The translations under genes and the position numbers were made by a program. A DNA stretch of 64,000 bases from Sphingobium sp. OAS761 (GTDB lineage Bacteria; Pseudomonadota; Alphaproteobacteria; Sphingomonadales; Sphingomonadaceae), in contig NZ_JALJVY010000010.1 in assembly GCF_024168485.1 (NCBI RefSeq), positions 62,001 to 126,000 of the forward strand. The letters run 5' to 3'. Below the pieces are notes generated by a model. That model was not told the DNA's origin. It worked only from the letters and a program-made list of their open reading frames with translations, and did not search any database. This document shows positions 12,567 through 21,166 of this stretch, piece by piece; position 1 is the stretch's first letter; each line of letters opens with the position of its first letter.

Positions 12567-14089
12567 GCGCCTTTGGACGGAAGAATGGACCTGCGGGGAT
12601 GAAGCCTGGCTTCGGCGTGGCACGACCGATGCACGGTGGCGGCGCCACAGAGGAGGCGCGCGGCGGCGAGCAGTTCCCGCCGCTCGACATCGCATCCTTG
12701 CCGGGCGAAACGCCGTTCGATCCGCTGTCCGCGCCCACGGGCCAGATGCAGCGCAACGCCGACGCCATGGCGCGCCTGTCCGACCGCGCCAATGCCGAAC
12801 ATGTGCCCGATGCCGGGCCGCAGGGCTTCGAAGCATCGGTTCACAAGATCAAGGAGCAGGTTCTCCCCCGCCTGCTGGAACGCGTCGATCCCGAAGCGGC
12901 CGCAACGCTGACCAAGGATGAACTGGCGGAAGAATTCCGCCCGATCATCATGGAAGTGCTGGCGGAACTGAAGCTGACCCTCAACCGCCGCGAACAATTT
13001 GCGCTGGAAAAGGTGCTGGTCGACGAATTGCTGGGCCTTGGTCCGTTGGAGGAATTGCTGAGCGATCCCGACGTGACCGACATCATGGTGAACGGCCCGG
13101 AGCAGACCTATATCGAAAAGAAGGGCAAGCTCCAGATCGCGCCGATCAAGTTCCGCGACGAGGAACATCTGTTCCAGATCGCCCAGCGCATCGTGAACAA
13201 GGTCGGCCGCCGCGTCGACCAGACGACCCCGCTGGCCGACGCCCGCCTGCCCGACGGCTCTCGCGTCAACGTCATCGTTCCGCCGCTGTCGCTGCGCGGC
13301 ACCGCCATCTCGATCCGTAAATTTTCCGCCAAGCCGATCACCATCGACATGCTCGCCCAATGGGGCGCCATGAGCCCCAAGATGGCGACGGCGCTCAAGA
13401 TTGCGGGCGCCTGCCGGTTCAACATCGTGATTTCAGGCGGCACCGGTTCGGGCAAGACGACGATGCTCAACGCCCTGTCGAAGATGATCGATCCGGGCGA
13501 GCGCGTGCTGACCATCGAGGACGCGGCCGAACTGCGCCTGCAACAGCCGCACTGGCTGCCGCTGGAAACGCGTCCGCCCAACCTGGAGGGGCAAGGCGCG
13601 ATCACCATCGGCGACCTCGTCAAGAACGCGCTGCGTATGCGCCCGGACCGCATCATCCTGGGCGAAATTCGTGGCGCGGAATGTTTCGACCTGCTTGCCG
13701 CGATGAACACCGGCCATGACGGCTCCATGTGCACGCTGCACGCCAACTCCCCGCGCGAGTGCCTTGGCCGTATGGAAAACATGATCCTGATGGGCGACAT
13801 CAAAATCCCCAAGGAAGCGATTTCCAAGCAGATCGCCGACTCGGTCGACCTGATCGTGCAGGTGAAGCGCCTGCGCGACGGGTCGCGCCGCGTCACCAAC
13901 GTCACCGAAGTCATCGGCATGGAGGGCGACGTCATCGTTACGCAGGAATTGTTCAAGTTCGAATATCATGACGAAGATGACAGCGGTAAGATTGTGGGCG
14001 AATATCGCTCCATGGGCCTGCGCCCCTATACGCTGGACAAGGCGCGGATGTTCGGGTTCGACCAGCCTTTCCTGGAAGCCTGCCTGTAA
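12563..14089 (+). CDS. cpaF: CpaF/TadA-type secretion ATPase, without other pilus genes
   Basis: The 508-residue protein is a type II/IV secretion (GspE/PulE) ATPase of the Tad branch. The Walker A motif GGTGSGKT is at 292-299 with K298, followed by the ERVLTIEDAAELRLQ Asp box and the Walker B and His-box region MRPDRIILGEIRGAE...GHDGSMCTLHAN. A disordered N-terminal 80 residues precede it. In Tad systems this ATPase powers Flp pilus assembly. No cpaB, cpaC, cpaE, tadB or tadC lies in this window, so the partners are elsewhere or lost. It overlaps the upstream membrane-protein gene by 4 nt. Confidence 0.9.
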   Translation: MSAFGRKNGPAGMKPGFGVARPMHGGGATEEARGGEQFPPLDIASLPGETPFDPLSAPTGQMQRNADAMARLSDRANAEHVPDAGPQGFEASVHKIKEQVLPRLLERVDPEAAATLTKDELAEEFRPIIMEVLAELKLTLNRREQFALEKVLVDELLGLGPLEELLSDPDVTDIMVNGPEQTYIEKKGKLQIAPIKFRDEEHLFQIAQRIVNKVGRRVDQTTPLADARLPDGSRVNVIVPPLSLRGTAISIRKFSAKPITIDMLAQWGAMSPKMATALKIAGACRFNIVISGGTGSGKTTMLNALSKMIDPGERVLTIEDAAELRLQQPHWLPLETRPPNLEGQGAITIGDLVKNALRMRPDRIILGEIRGAECFDLLAAMNTGHDGSMCTLHANSPRECLGRMENMILMGDIKIPKEAISKQIADSVDLIVQVKRLRDGSRRVTNVTEVIGMEGDVIVTQELFKFEYHDEDDSGKIVGEYRSMGLRPYTLDKARMFGFDQPFLEACL

Positions 14090-14113
14090 AATCCCTTTGT
14101 AACTTTATGTTGC

Positions 14114-14135
14114 TGGCGGGGCCGACGCCCCGCCA
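14114..14135 (+). other. Perfect GC-rich hairpin after cpaF
   Basis: TGGCGGGGC and GCCCCGCCA pair over 9 bp around CGAC, starting 25 nt after the cpaF stop. A short C-run rather than a T-run follows. It may be a weak or Rho-assisted terminator. Confidence 0.5.
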
Positions 14136-14199
14136 CCCCCCTTGCGCCGCCGAAGCCGCCAAGGCACACCCGCCTCTCCCCCCAGGAGAGAGGATTCCC

Positions 14200-15012
14200 A
14201 TGCGCCGTCTCGCCCCGTTCACCCTTGCCCTCATGGGCCTTGCAATCCCGTCCGTTCCGCTGCTTGCCCAGCATCAGGGACATATGGACCACAGCCAGGC
14301 CGGCGACCCGCTGGCCACCGCAATCGCCAATCCCACGCGCAAACCCGCCAATGTCGCCCGTGACGTCTACCGCCATCCGGCCGAAACGCTCGCCTTCTTC
14401 GGTGTCACACCGATGCAGACAGTGGTCGAATATGCCCCGAGCGGCGGCTGGTACACGGAAATTCTCGCCCCTCTGGTGCGCGGTCACGGCACCTTTTACG
14501 CCTTGCAGCCCAGCGGCAACTACATGGAAGGCTACAAGAACTTCCTGGCGTCCGACCCCGTCTACGACCAGGTCAAGCTGGTCGCCTATCCCGAGGAAAC
14601 CGCCAGCATTCCCGCCGGCAGCGTCGATACCGTGCTGACGTTCCGCAATGTCCACAACATGGTGATGGGCGGCACCGAAGCTGCAACGTTCAAGGCATTT
14701 TTCGATATGCTCAAGCCCGGCGGCACATTGGGTATCGTCGACCACCGTCTGCCCGAAGACCGCGACAGCGCCCTTGAGAAAAAGAGCGGCTATCTCAAAG
14801 TGTCGACCATTCGCGCCATCGCGCAGGCGGCGGGCTTCGAATATGTCGGCGCTTCGGAAGTCAACGCCAACCCGAAGGATACGGCGGATTGGGAAAAGGG
14901 CGTGTGGACGCTGCCGCCGACGCTGCGACACAAGGATGTCGACAAGGACAAATATCTGGCGGTCGGCGAAAGCGACCGGATGACGCTCAAATTTCGCAAG
15001 CCCGCCGCTTAA
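14200..15012 (+). CDS. Exported class I methyltransferase-like protein
   Basis: The 270-residue protein has a signal peptide (MRRLAPFTLALMGLAIPSV, cleavage near LLA-QHQ) and a His/Met-rich stretch QHQGHMDHSQ right after it. The rest has a Rossmann methyltransferase pattern, but motif I is VVEYAPSGGWYTEIL instead of the usual DLGCGTG type. A methyltransferase post-I strand (VDTVLTFRNVHNM) and KPGGTLGIVDH follow. An exported methyltransferase is odd because S-adenosylmethionine is cytoplasmic. It may bind another ligand or act without SAM. The start follows GGAGAG at 14184-14189 and gives the signal peptide. Confidence 0.75.
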   Translation: MRRLAPFTLALMGLAIPSVPLLAQHQGHMDHSQAGDPLATAIANPTRKPANVARDVYRHPAETLAFFGVTPMQTVVEYAPSGGWYTEILAPLVRGHGTFYALQPSGNYMEGYKNFLASDPVYDQVKLVAYPEETASIPAGSVDTVLTFRNVHNMVMGGTEAATFKAFFDMLKPGGTLGIVDHRLPEDRDSALEKKSGYLKVSTIRAIAQAAGFEYVGASEVNANPKDTADWEKGVWTLPPTLRHKDVDKDKYLAVGESDRMTLKFRKPAA

Positions 15013-15064
15013 GAACAATAAGCGCTGTACTTGAACTGGCGACGAAGCGGGTTAAGGCGAGCGG

Positions 15065-15982
15065 GTGAATTCAAAATCCCGCCCGCATCGCCCGCTCCTC
15101 GCCATTGCCCTTCGTCTCGTCGCCGTTCTGTGCATGGCGATTATGTTCGTGACGGTCCGGCTTGCCGCGGAACGGGGCGTGCATCTGGTCGAATCGCTGT
15201 TCTATCGGCAGCTGTTCGCCGTGCCCGTCGTCCTGGGCTGGATCGCCATGACCGGCGGCCTGCGGACGATGCGCACCGACCGCATAAGCACCCATATCAG
15301 CCGTACCGTCATCGGCCTGTCGGCCATGGCATTGAATTTCCTGTCCTATATCCTGCTGCCGCCGGCCGAGGCTACCACCATCGGCTTCACGATGCCGATC
15401 TTCGGCGTCGTCCTGTCGGCCCTGATATTGAAGGAGGAGACCGGGCCGCATCGCTGGGCAGCGGTCATGGCCGGCTTTGTCGGCGTGCTGGTCATGGTCC
15501 GGCCCGATGCCGGCCACTTCCCGCTGTCCGGCGTGAGCGTCGCCTTCATCGCCGCCTTCATGACCGCCGGCGTCAGCCTGCTGCTGCGTGAACTGAGCCG
15601 GACCGAACATGCGGGCGTCATCGTGTTCTGGTTCACGCTGCTGTCGCTGCCCCCTCTCGGCATAGCAATGCTTTTCTTCGGACAGTTGCATGATCTTCAT
15701 ACCTGGCTGTTGCTGGCGCTACTGGGCACCGTGGGCGGCATCGCCCAGTTTTGCCTGACCTCCGCCCTGCGATGGGCGCCGGTGTCGACCGTCCTGCCGA
15801 TGGATTACAGCTCGATCATCTGGACCACGCTGTTGGGCTGGATGATCTGGGGCATATGGCCGCTGGCAACGACATGGGTCGGCGCGGCCCTCATCGTGGC
15901 GAGCGGCCTGTACATCGCCTGGCGCGAGCATATGCGGGCCAGGCGCCCGGTCGTCACCTCGGCGGTGCCGCCGCAGGACTGA
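15065..15982 (+). CDS. EamA/DMT-family transporter
   Basis: The 305-residue protein has ten hydrophobic segments in two EamA repeats (for example PPAEATTIGFTMPIFGVVLSA and SVLPMDYSSIIWTTLLGWMIW-like helices). This is the layout of drug/metabolite exporters of the inner membrane. The substrate cannot be told from sequence. The start is a GTG at 15065; an ATG start would lose the first helix. It stands 52 nt behind the methyltransferase-like gene and may be co-transcribed. Confidence 0.82.
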   Translation: MNSKSRPHRPLLAIALRLVAVLCMAIMFVTVRLAAERGVHLVESLFYRQLFAVPVVLGWIAMTGGLRTMRTDRISTHISRTVIGLSAMALNFLSYILLPPAEATTIGFTMPIFGVVLSALILKEETGPHRWAAVMAGFVGVLVMVRPDAGHFPLSGVSVAFIAAFMTAGVSLLLRELSRTEHAGVIVFWFTLLSLPPLGIAMLFFGQLHDLHTWLLLALLGTVGGIAQFCLTSALRWAPVSTVLPMDYSSIIWTTLLGWMIWGIWPLATTWVGAALIVASGLYIAWREHMRARRPVVTSAVPPQD

Positions 15983-16074
15983 TCCGGCACGCCGAAATTC
16001 CCGGCCCCGAAGGAGGAACTCCCGCGCGCGCACCTTGTTGCAACAGAAGGAGCAACAGAACGCAGGAGAGTGGC

Positions 16075-16440
16075 ATGATCGACATGACAACGGACAACCA
16101 CGGCGACCTGATCGCGTCGGACCGGGTGGAAGGCACGGCCGTATATAACCGCCAGGGCGATCACCTGGGCAAGATCGCCAATTTCATGGTGGAGAAACGA
16201 TCGGGCCAGGTCCGCTATGCGGTGATGGCGTTCGGCGGCTTTCTGGGCCTGGGGAACGACCATTATCCCCTGCCCTGGTCGATCCTGACCTACGATACCG
16301 ACAAGGGCGGCTATGTCGTCGACCTCGACAAGCAACTGCTGGACGATGCACCCCGCCACGCGCCTGACGGCCGGCCGGACTATGACGACAGCTATGGCCG
16401 CAACGTCTATCAATATTATGGCCAGATCTATCCCTGGTAA
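16075..16440 (+). CDS. PRC-barrel domain protein
   Basis: The 121-residue soluble protein contains a single PRC-barrel (LIASDRVEGTAVYNRQGDHL through FGGFLGLGNDHYPLPW). PRC-barrels occur in photosynthetic reaction-centre H subunits and in many small stress proteins. In alphaproteobacteria this stand-alone type is common and its role is unclear. An SD GGAGAG at 16065-16070 precedes the ATG, and a strong terminator follows, so it is probably a single-gene unit. Confidence 0.87.
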   Translation: MIDMTTDNHGDLIASDRVEGTAVYNRQGDHLGKIANFMVEKRSGQVRYAVMAFGGFLGLGNDHYPLPWSILTYDTDKGGYVVDLDKQLLDDAPRHAPDGRPDYDDSYGRNVYQYYGQIYPW

Positions 16441-16464
16441 GTCGGCAAACGGATCGCGGTAAAG

Positions 16465-16498
16465 GGGGCGTGCATCACAGGATGCGCGCCCCTTTTTT
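16465..16498 (+). terminator. Rho-independent terminator after the PRC-barrel gene
   Basis: A 12-bp stem (16465-16476 with 16481-16492, one G-T pair) closes on the loop ACAG and runs into six T residues at 16493-16498. Confidence 0.9.
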
Positions 16499-16530
16499 CC
16501 GTCGGTCGAACACGCGGCACAATCCGTCGC

Positions 16531-16559
16531 TTGCCGTTTGTCTACTTAATAGGTAGATT
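16531..16559 (+). promoter_or_regulatory. Palindromic operator within a candidate promoter
   Basis: TCTACTTAATAGGTAGA (16541-16557) is a 17-nt palindrome with one mismatched pair. It lies between a possible -35 TTGCCG (16531-16536) and a -10 TAGATT (16554-16559) spaced 17 nt apart, about 33 nt before the hydrolase start. Such a position fits a repressor site. Confidence 0.5.
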
Positions 16560-16591
16560 TATAAGTGACTCGTCTCAAGGAGGATCGAATC

Positions 16592-17248
16592 ATGGATCGA
16601 TTTCATACCGAACATCAGCCCCTGGTGCTGACGGTTCCCGGTCTCGACAATAGCGGACCCGGCCATTGGCAAAGCCTGTGGGAAGAAACGCGTCTCGATT
16701 GCCACAGGGTCGACCTGGGCCGCTGGCACAATCCCAATCGCAATGCCTGGGTCACTAGGCTGGACGCGGCCATCCGCCAGATTGACGGGCCGGTCATCCT
16801 TGCCGCGCACAGCCTGGGTTGCATCGCCGTCGCCTGGTGGGGTGCGCTGCAGAACCAGGCCTATGGCTGGCCGGTGGTTGGCGCATTGCTGGTTGCGCCG
16901 CCGGATTGCGACCGGTCGGAAACGCCAGACAGCATCGGCGGCTTCGGTCCGATCCCGCGATCGCACCTCCCCTTCCCGTCCATATTGGTCGCCAGCCGGG
17001 ACGACCCCTATATCTTCTTCGAACGGGCACACAGTCTCGGCAAATATTGGGGCAGTAGCTTTGTCGATGCCGGTCATTGCGGACATATCAACGCTGCATC
17101 CGATCTTGGCGAGTGGGCTTTCGGCCAGCAATTGCTCGAACGGCTGATCGCGCAGGACCAGCGGTCCCTGTCACGCGATCCGGCGGCACGCAGCGCCATG
17201 CACTGGGCCGCACCTGCCCGTGCCGCGTCCCGGACCGCGCATCCCTGA
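16592..17248 (+). CDS. RBBP9/YdeN-family alpha/beta hydrolase
   Basis: The 218-residue protein begins with the family signature TVPGLDNSGPGHWQSLWE. The nucleophile elbow is AHSLGC (serine near residue 79), with a downstream ASRDDP aspartate and GHCGHIN histidine, so the triad is complete. The family are small serine hydrolases of mostly unknown substrate. AAGGAGG (16578-16584) is 7 nt upstream of the ATG. The last 30 residues are rich in Arg, Ala and Ser and probably disordered. The DUF2292 gene and a receptor follow on the same strand. Confidence 0.85.
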   Translation: MDRFHTEHQPLVLTVPGLDNSGPGHWQSLWEETRLDCHRVDLGRWHNPNRNAWVTRLDAAIRQIDGPVILAAHSLGCIAVAWWGALQNQAYGWPVVGALLVAPPDCDRSETPDSIGGFGPIPRSHLPFPSILVASRDDPYIFFERAHSLGKYWGSSFVDAGHCGHINAASDLGEWAFGQQLLERLIAQDQRSLSRDPAARSAMHWAAPARAASRTAHP

Positions 17249-17264
17249 ACCGCCGCGGGTGGGA

Positions 17265-17277
17265 CAAGTTCAACTTG
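17265..17277. promoter_or_regulatory. Perfect palindrome upstream of the DUF2292 gene
   Basis: CAAGTTCAACTTG is a perfect inverted repeat (6-bp arms, 1-nt centre) inside GGG...CCC flanks. It lies 71 nt before the next start, at the edge of an AT-rich promoter-like stretch. It overlaps a possible -35 TTGACC at 17275-17280. Confidence 0.45.
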
Positions 17278-17347
17278 ACCGCCCATTATTTATCCTTTTT
17301 TGTCTATTTATTTAGTTGAGATAAAGCGAAGCGAAGGGAGACACGGT

Positions 17348-17536
17348 ATGACCGATCATAGAATAGAATATTTGCGAAACGGTCGATCGGACGGCCATCG
17401 CGCGGACATCGGCGCCTGTCTGGACAAGGTGCGGGACGTGCTGGACGGCCTGCGTTTCGGCGCCATCACCCTTACCGTCCATGATGCACGGGTGGTGCAG
17501 ATCGACGTCACCGAAAAAACCCGCCTTTCCGCCTGA
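17348..17536 (+). CDS. Small DUF2292 (YezD-like) protein
   Basis: The 62-residue protein matches the DUF2292 pattern: a helix (IGACLDKVRDVLDGL) followed by RFGAITLTVHDARVVQIDVTEKTR. The function of the family is not established. In proteobacteria the genes are, as I recall, often near sulfur-limitation genes and TonB receptors. The start at MTDH follows a GAAGGGAG site. An earlier in-frame TTG would add an AT-rich promoter segment. A TBDR begins 162 nt downstream. Confidence 0.75.
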   Translation: MTDHRIEYLRNGRSDGHRADIGACLDKVRDVLDGLRFGAITLTVHDARVVQIDVTEKTRLSA

Positions 17537-17698
17537 CACGGGCGCGGCGACACCGATCAAGCAGGGACCGCATCTGCGGTCGCGCGGCCAGGGGGGCGGC
17601 CGCGCGCTAAGCCTGACATTCCCATATCATCGGCTTTGACCGGACCGCCGGAAATGCCGCGATCATCAACTACCGGACAGCCGGAAAGGGACCTGTCA

Positions 17699-20098
17699 AT
17701 GATTGCGCGTTTTCTGCTGCTCGCGACCGTCGCGAGCACATCCTTCGTCGCGCCTGCCTTCGCGCAGGCGCCCGCCGACCAACAGCCCGCGGATCAGCAG
17801 GCCGAATCGGGCACCGACATCGTCGGGGGTGCCATCGTCGTCACGGCACGCCGCCGCGCCGAAGCTTTGCAGGACGTTCCGCTGGCCGTGTCGGTGCTCA
17901 ACAGCGAAGCGCTGGAGCAGACCGGCAGCTATAACATCCAGCGGCTCACACAATTGCAGCCGACCCTGCAATTCTATTCCACCAACCCGCGCAACAGTTC
18001 GATCAACATTCGCGGCATCGGCGCCCCGCTGGGCCTTACCAACGACGGCATCGAACAGGGCGTGGGCATCTATATCGACCAGGTCTATTACAACCGGGTC
18101 GCGGCCGCGACGCTGGACTTCGTGGACATAGAGCAGGTGGAAGTGCTGCGCGGACCGCAGGGCACGCTATACGGCAAGAACACCACCGCCGGCGCGATCA
18201 ACATAACCACCCGTGCGCCCAGCTTCAGCTATGAGGGGAAGGCGGAGATTTCCGTCGGCAACCTCAACTTCAAACAGGCGAAGGCCACGGTGTCCGGGCC
18301 GATCACCGACCGGCTGGCGATCCGCATCGGTGCGTCGGTGACGGACCGGCAGGGCACGATCTACAATGTGGCCACGAACCGGCACGTCAACAGCCAGGAT
18401 TTCCTGGGCCTGAAGGGATCGCTGCTGTGGAAGGCGACAGACACGCTCTCCATCACGCTGGCGGGCGACTATAATCTTCAGAACCCGGTCTGCTGCGCGC
18501 AAATCTATGCCGGCTACGGTCCGACGCAGCGCGCCACCAATCGGCAATATCCCGCGTTGAGCGCCGCGCTCGGCTATCAGGTGCCGAGCACGGACCCGTA
18601 TGATCGGCTGACCGACCTCGACGCGCCGCTCAAGGCCCGCAACGAGATGGGCGGGGCATCGCTGCGCGCCGAATGGGACCTGGGCACCGGCACGCTGACA
18701 TCCGTGTCGGCCTATCGCTACTGGGACTGGCGTCCGTCGAACGATCGGGACTTCACCGGGCTGGACGTCACCACAAAATCGCAGAACCCCACCCAGCAGA
18801 AGCAGTGGACTCAGGAACTGCGTTACGCGCAGGAAGGCGACGCCATCGACTTCGTGGCCGGCGCCTTCGCGTTCCACCAGACAATCCACACGACCGGCAG
18901 CCAGGTACAGGGCGCCGATGCAAGTGCCTGGCTGCTCAACCCGACCAGCCCGCTGTCCAGTATCCCGGCGGTGCTGGAAGGGCTTACCGCGGACAACGAC
19001 ATCCGGCTCAGGAACAGCAGCGCCGCCCTGTTCGGACAGTTGACCTGGCACGTCACCGACCGGTTCGATATCCAGCCCGGCCTGCGGCTCAATTATGACA
19101 GGAAGCAGGGCAGCTATGCGTCGGTCGTGACCGGCACGGCATCCGACGGCACGCGGCAGAGCGTCAGCTTCGCCAGCACCGATCCCTGGATCGTTGCCCA
19201 GCGCGGCGTGCTGGCACCACAGGCGTTCAACGCGAAATTCAGCGACTGGAACCTGTCCGGGGACATAACCGCGTCCTACAAGGTCAGCGACGACATTCTG
19301 GCCTACGCCACCTTCGCCCGGGCTTTCAAATCGGGGGGGATCAACCTGAACGGCGTGCCGCTCGATGCCACGGGGAATCCGCAGCTGAATGTCGCGACGG
19401 TGAAACCGGAAAAGGTCAACCATTTCGAGGTCGGCCTGAAAACCCAGTTCTGGGACAAGCGCGCGACGCTCAACCTCACCGGCTTCTGGACCGAGATTTC
19501 CGACTATCAGGCGATCGTGAACAACGGCCAGAACAGTGTCCTGCGCGGTTATCTGGCCAATGCCGACAAGGTGCGGGTGCGCGGCATAGAGACGGAATTC
19601 TCGATCCGTCCGTCCGACCGGGTCAACGCCTATGCCAGTGGCGCCTGGACTGACCCGAAATATGTCAAATTCAGCAATGCGCCCTGCCCGCCCGAACTGT
19701 CGGGCGGATCGGCCAGTCCGGCCACGTGCGACATTTCCGGACGGATCTTGCCGGGCGTTTCCAAATGGGCCTTGTCCTACGGCGTCGAATTCAATGTGCC
19801 GACCGCGCTGCTGGGCGGCGACGGGCAATTCTACATTGGCTGGGACGGCAGCTACCGTTCCTCCTTCTCCTCCAATGCCTCCCCCTCGGCCTACATGAAT
19901 ATCAAGGGTTACAGCCTCGCCAATCTGCGGCTGGGCTTTCGCAATGACGACGGCTTCAACATTTACGGCTGGGTCCGCAACCTGTTCGACCGGAATTACA
20001 TGGAAGTGCTCGCCACCACCCCCGGAAACACCGGCCTAATCGCGGGCCAGCCCGGCGATCCGCGCACATACGGCCTGACCATCAAGGCCGATTTCTGA
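17699..20098 (+). CDS. TonB-dependent outer-membrane receptor
   Basis: The 799-residue protein has a signal peptide ending AFAQA near residue 23, a TonB box-like GGAIVVTARRR (about residues 42-52) and a plug domain with VEVLRGPQGTLYGKNTTAGAINI. A 22-strand barrel ends GLTIKADF with the terminal phenylalanine needed for Bam recognition. It belongs to the large sphingomonad IroN/CirA-like branch, whose ligands range from siderophores to aromatic and sulfur compounds. The upstream DUF2292 gene hints at organosulfur uptake, which is only inference. A hairpin 13 nt after the stop probably ends the transcript. Confidence 0.9.
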   Translation: MIARFLLLATVASTSFVAPAFAQAPADQQPADQQAESGTDIVGGAIVVTARRRAEALQDVPLAVSVLNSEALEQTGSYNIQRLTQLQPTLQFYSTNPRNSSINIRGIGAPLGLTNDGIEQGVGIYIDQVYYNRVAAATLDFVDIEQVEVLRGPQGTLYGKNTTAGAINITTRAPSFSYEGKAEISVGNLNFKQAKATVSGPITDRLAIRIGASVTDRQGTIYNVATNRHVNSQDFLGLKGSLLWKATDTLSITLAGDYNLQNPVCCAQIYAGYGPTQRATNRQYPALSAALGYQVPSTDPYDRLTDLDAPLKARNEMGGASLRAEWDLGTGTLTSVSAYRYWDWRPSNDRDFTGLDVTTKSQNPTQQKQWTQELRYAQEGDAIDFVAGAFAFHQTIHTTGSQVQGADASAWLLNPTSPLSSIPAVLEGLTADNDIRLRNSSAALFGQLTWHVTDRFDIQPGLRLNYDRKQGSYASVVTGTASDGTRQSVSFASTDPWIVAQRGVLAPQAFNAKFSDWNLSGDITASYKVSDDILAYATFARAFKSGGINLNGVPLDATGNPQLNVATVKPEKVNHFEVGLKTQFWDKRATLNLTGFWTEISDYQAIVNNGQNSVLRGYLANADKVRVRGIETEFSIRPSDRVNAYASGAWTDPKYVKFSNAPCPPELSGGSASPATCDISGRILPGVSKWALSYGVEFNVPTALLGGDGQFYIGWDGSYRSSFSSNASPSAYMNIKGYSLANLRLGFRNDDGFNIYGWVRNLFDRNYMEVLATTPGNTGLIAGQPGDPRTYGLTIKADF

Positions 20099-20111
20099 CG
20101 AGGCTCCCCCC

Positions 20112-20136
20112 GTGGACGTGCTCCCCCCACGTCCAC
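20112..20136 (+). terminator. Hairpin after the TonB-dependent receptor gene
   Basis: GTGGACGTG (20112-20120) pairs perfectly with CACGTCCAC (20128-20136) around a C-rich loop. No T-run follows, so termination would need Rho or be partial. Confidence 0.5.
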
Positions 20137-20224
20137 ACCCGAAAGGTGGCGGCGCGGCGCAACCATGCCGCGCCGCCACCGCTGGCATTTGCGCCTTGTT
20201 GCGCGCTGCGGTAGAGCACGTTCC

Positions 20225-21097
20225 ATGTCCACCACCTTCACGCTCGACACCGCGACCAGCCGCGCCAATCCCACGCCCGCGCCGATGAAGCGCCTGACCG
20301 TGCCCGCCATCCAGCGTCGGAAATTCGAGGGGCAAACGGGCGAACCGCTGGTGATGCTGACGGCCTATACGGCGCGGCAGGCGCAACTGCTCGATCCGCA
20401 TTGCGATATGCTGCTGGTCGGAGATTCGCTGGGGCAGGTCATCTACGGCCTGCCTTCGACCCTTCCCGTGACCCTGGACATGATGATCGCCCATGGCGCC
20501 GCGGTGGTGCGCGGCAGCTATCACAGCCTGGTCATCATCGACATGCCGTTCGGCAGCTATGAAGCATCCCCGCAGCAGGCTTTCGCCAGCGCCAGCCGGA
20601 TCATGGCGGAAACCGGCGCCGCCGCCGTCAAGCTCGAAGGCGGGCAGGCCATGGCCGAAACCATCGCTTTTCTCAGCCAGCGCGGCATTCCGGTGATGGC
20701 GCATGTCGGGCTGACGCCGCAGGCGGTGAATGCGCTCGGCGGCTATGGCGCGCGCGGCAAGAGCCAGCAGGAACATGCCAAGATCATCGCCGATGCCCGC
20801 GCCGTCGCCGACGCCGGTGCATTCGCCATGGTGCTGGAAGGCGTGATGGAAGAACTGGCGGATGCGCTGACCGCCAGCGTCGACGTGCCGGTGATCGGTA
20901 TCGGCGCGTCGGCCCGATGCGACGGGCAGGTGCTGGTAACGGAAGATATGCTGGGCATGTTCGAACGCGTGCCGCGCTTCGTCAAGCGGTTCGAAAATAT
21001 CGCGGAAACGATCGACTCCGCCGCCGCGCGTTACGCCGCCGACGTGCGCGCCCGTGCCTTTCCGACCGACGATCAGGTCTATCGCCCGAAAAAGTGA
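20225..21097 (+). CDS. panB: 3-methyl-2-oxobutanoate hydroxymethyltransferase (ketopantoate hydroxymethyltransferase)
   Basis: The 290-residue TIM-barrel enzyme transfers a one-carbon unit from methylene-tetrahydrofolate to 2-oxoisovalerate, the first step of pantothenate and CoA synthesis. Hallmarks are [14 protein letters not shown], the metal-binding [31 protein letters not shown] and [14 protein letters not shown]. The start at MSTTFTLD is chosen because the protein then has family-like length with a short N-terminal extension. panC is not nearby. It is followed 69 nt later by the yfgM-like gene. Confidence 0.95.
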   Translation: MSTTFTLDTATSRANPTPAPMKRLTVPAIQRRKFEGQTGEPLVMLTAYTARQAQLLDPHCDMLLVGDSLGQVIYGLPSTLPVTLDMMIAHGAAVVRGSYHSLVIIDMPFGSYEASPQQAFASASRIMAETGAAAVKLEGGQAMAETIAFLSQRGIPVMAHVGLTPQAVNALGGYGARGKSQQEHAKIIADARAVADAGAFAMVLEGVMEELADALTASVDVPVIGIGASARCDGQVLVTEDMLGMFERVPRFVKRFENIAETIDSAAARYAADVRARAFPTDDQVYRPKK

Positions 21098-21166
21098 TTT
21101 GCCTGTGGCATAAGCGCCGCTATTGATCGCGCCTTCTGTCCGACGTTCCTTTTTTCGGAGAATAGC

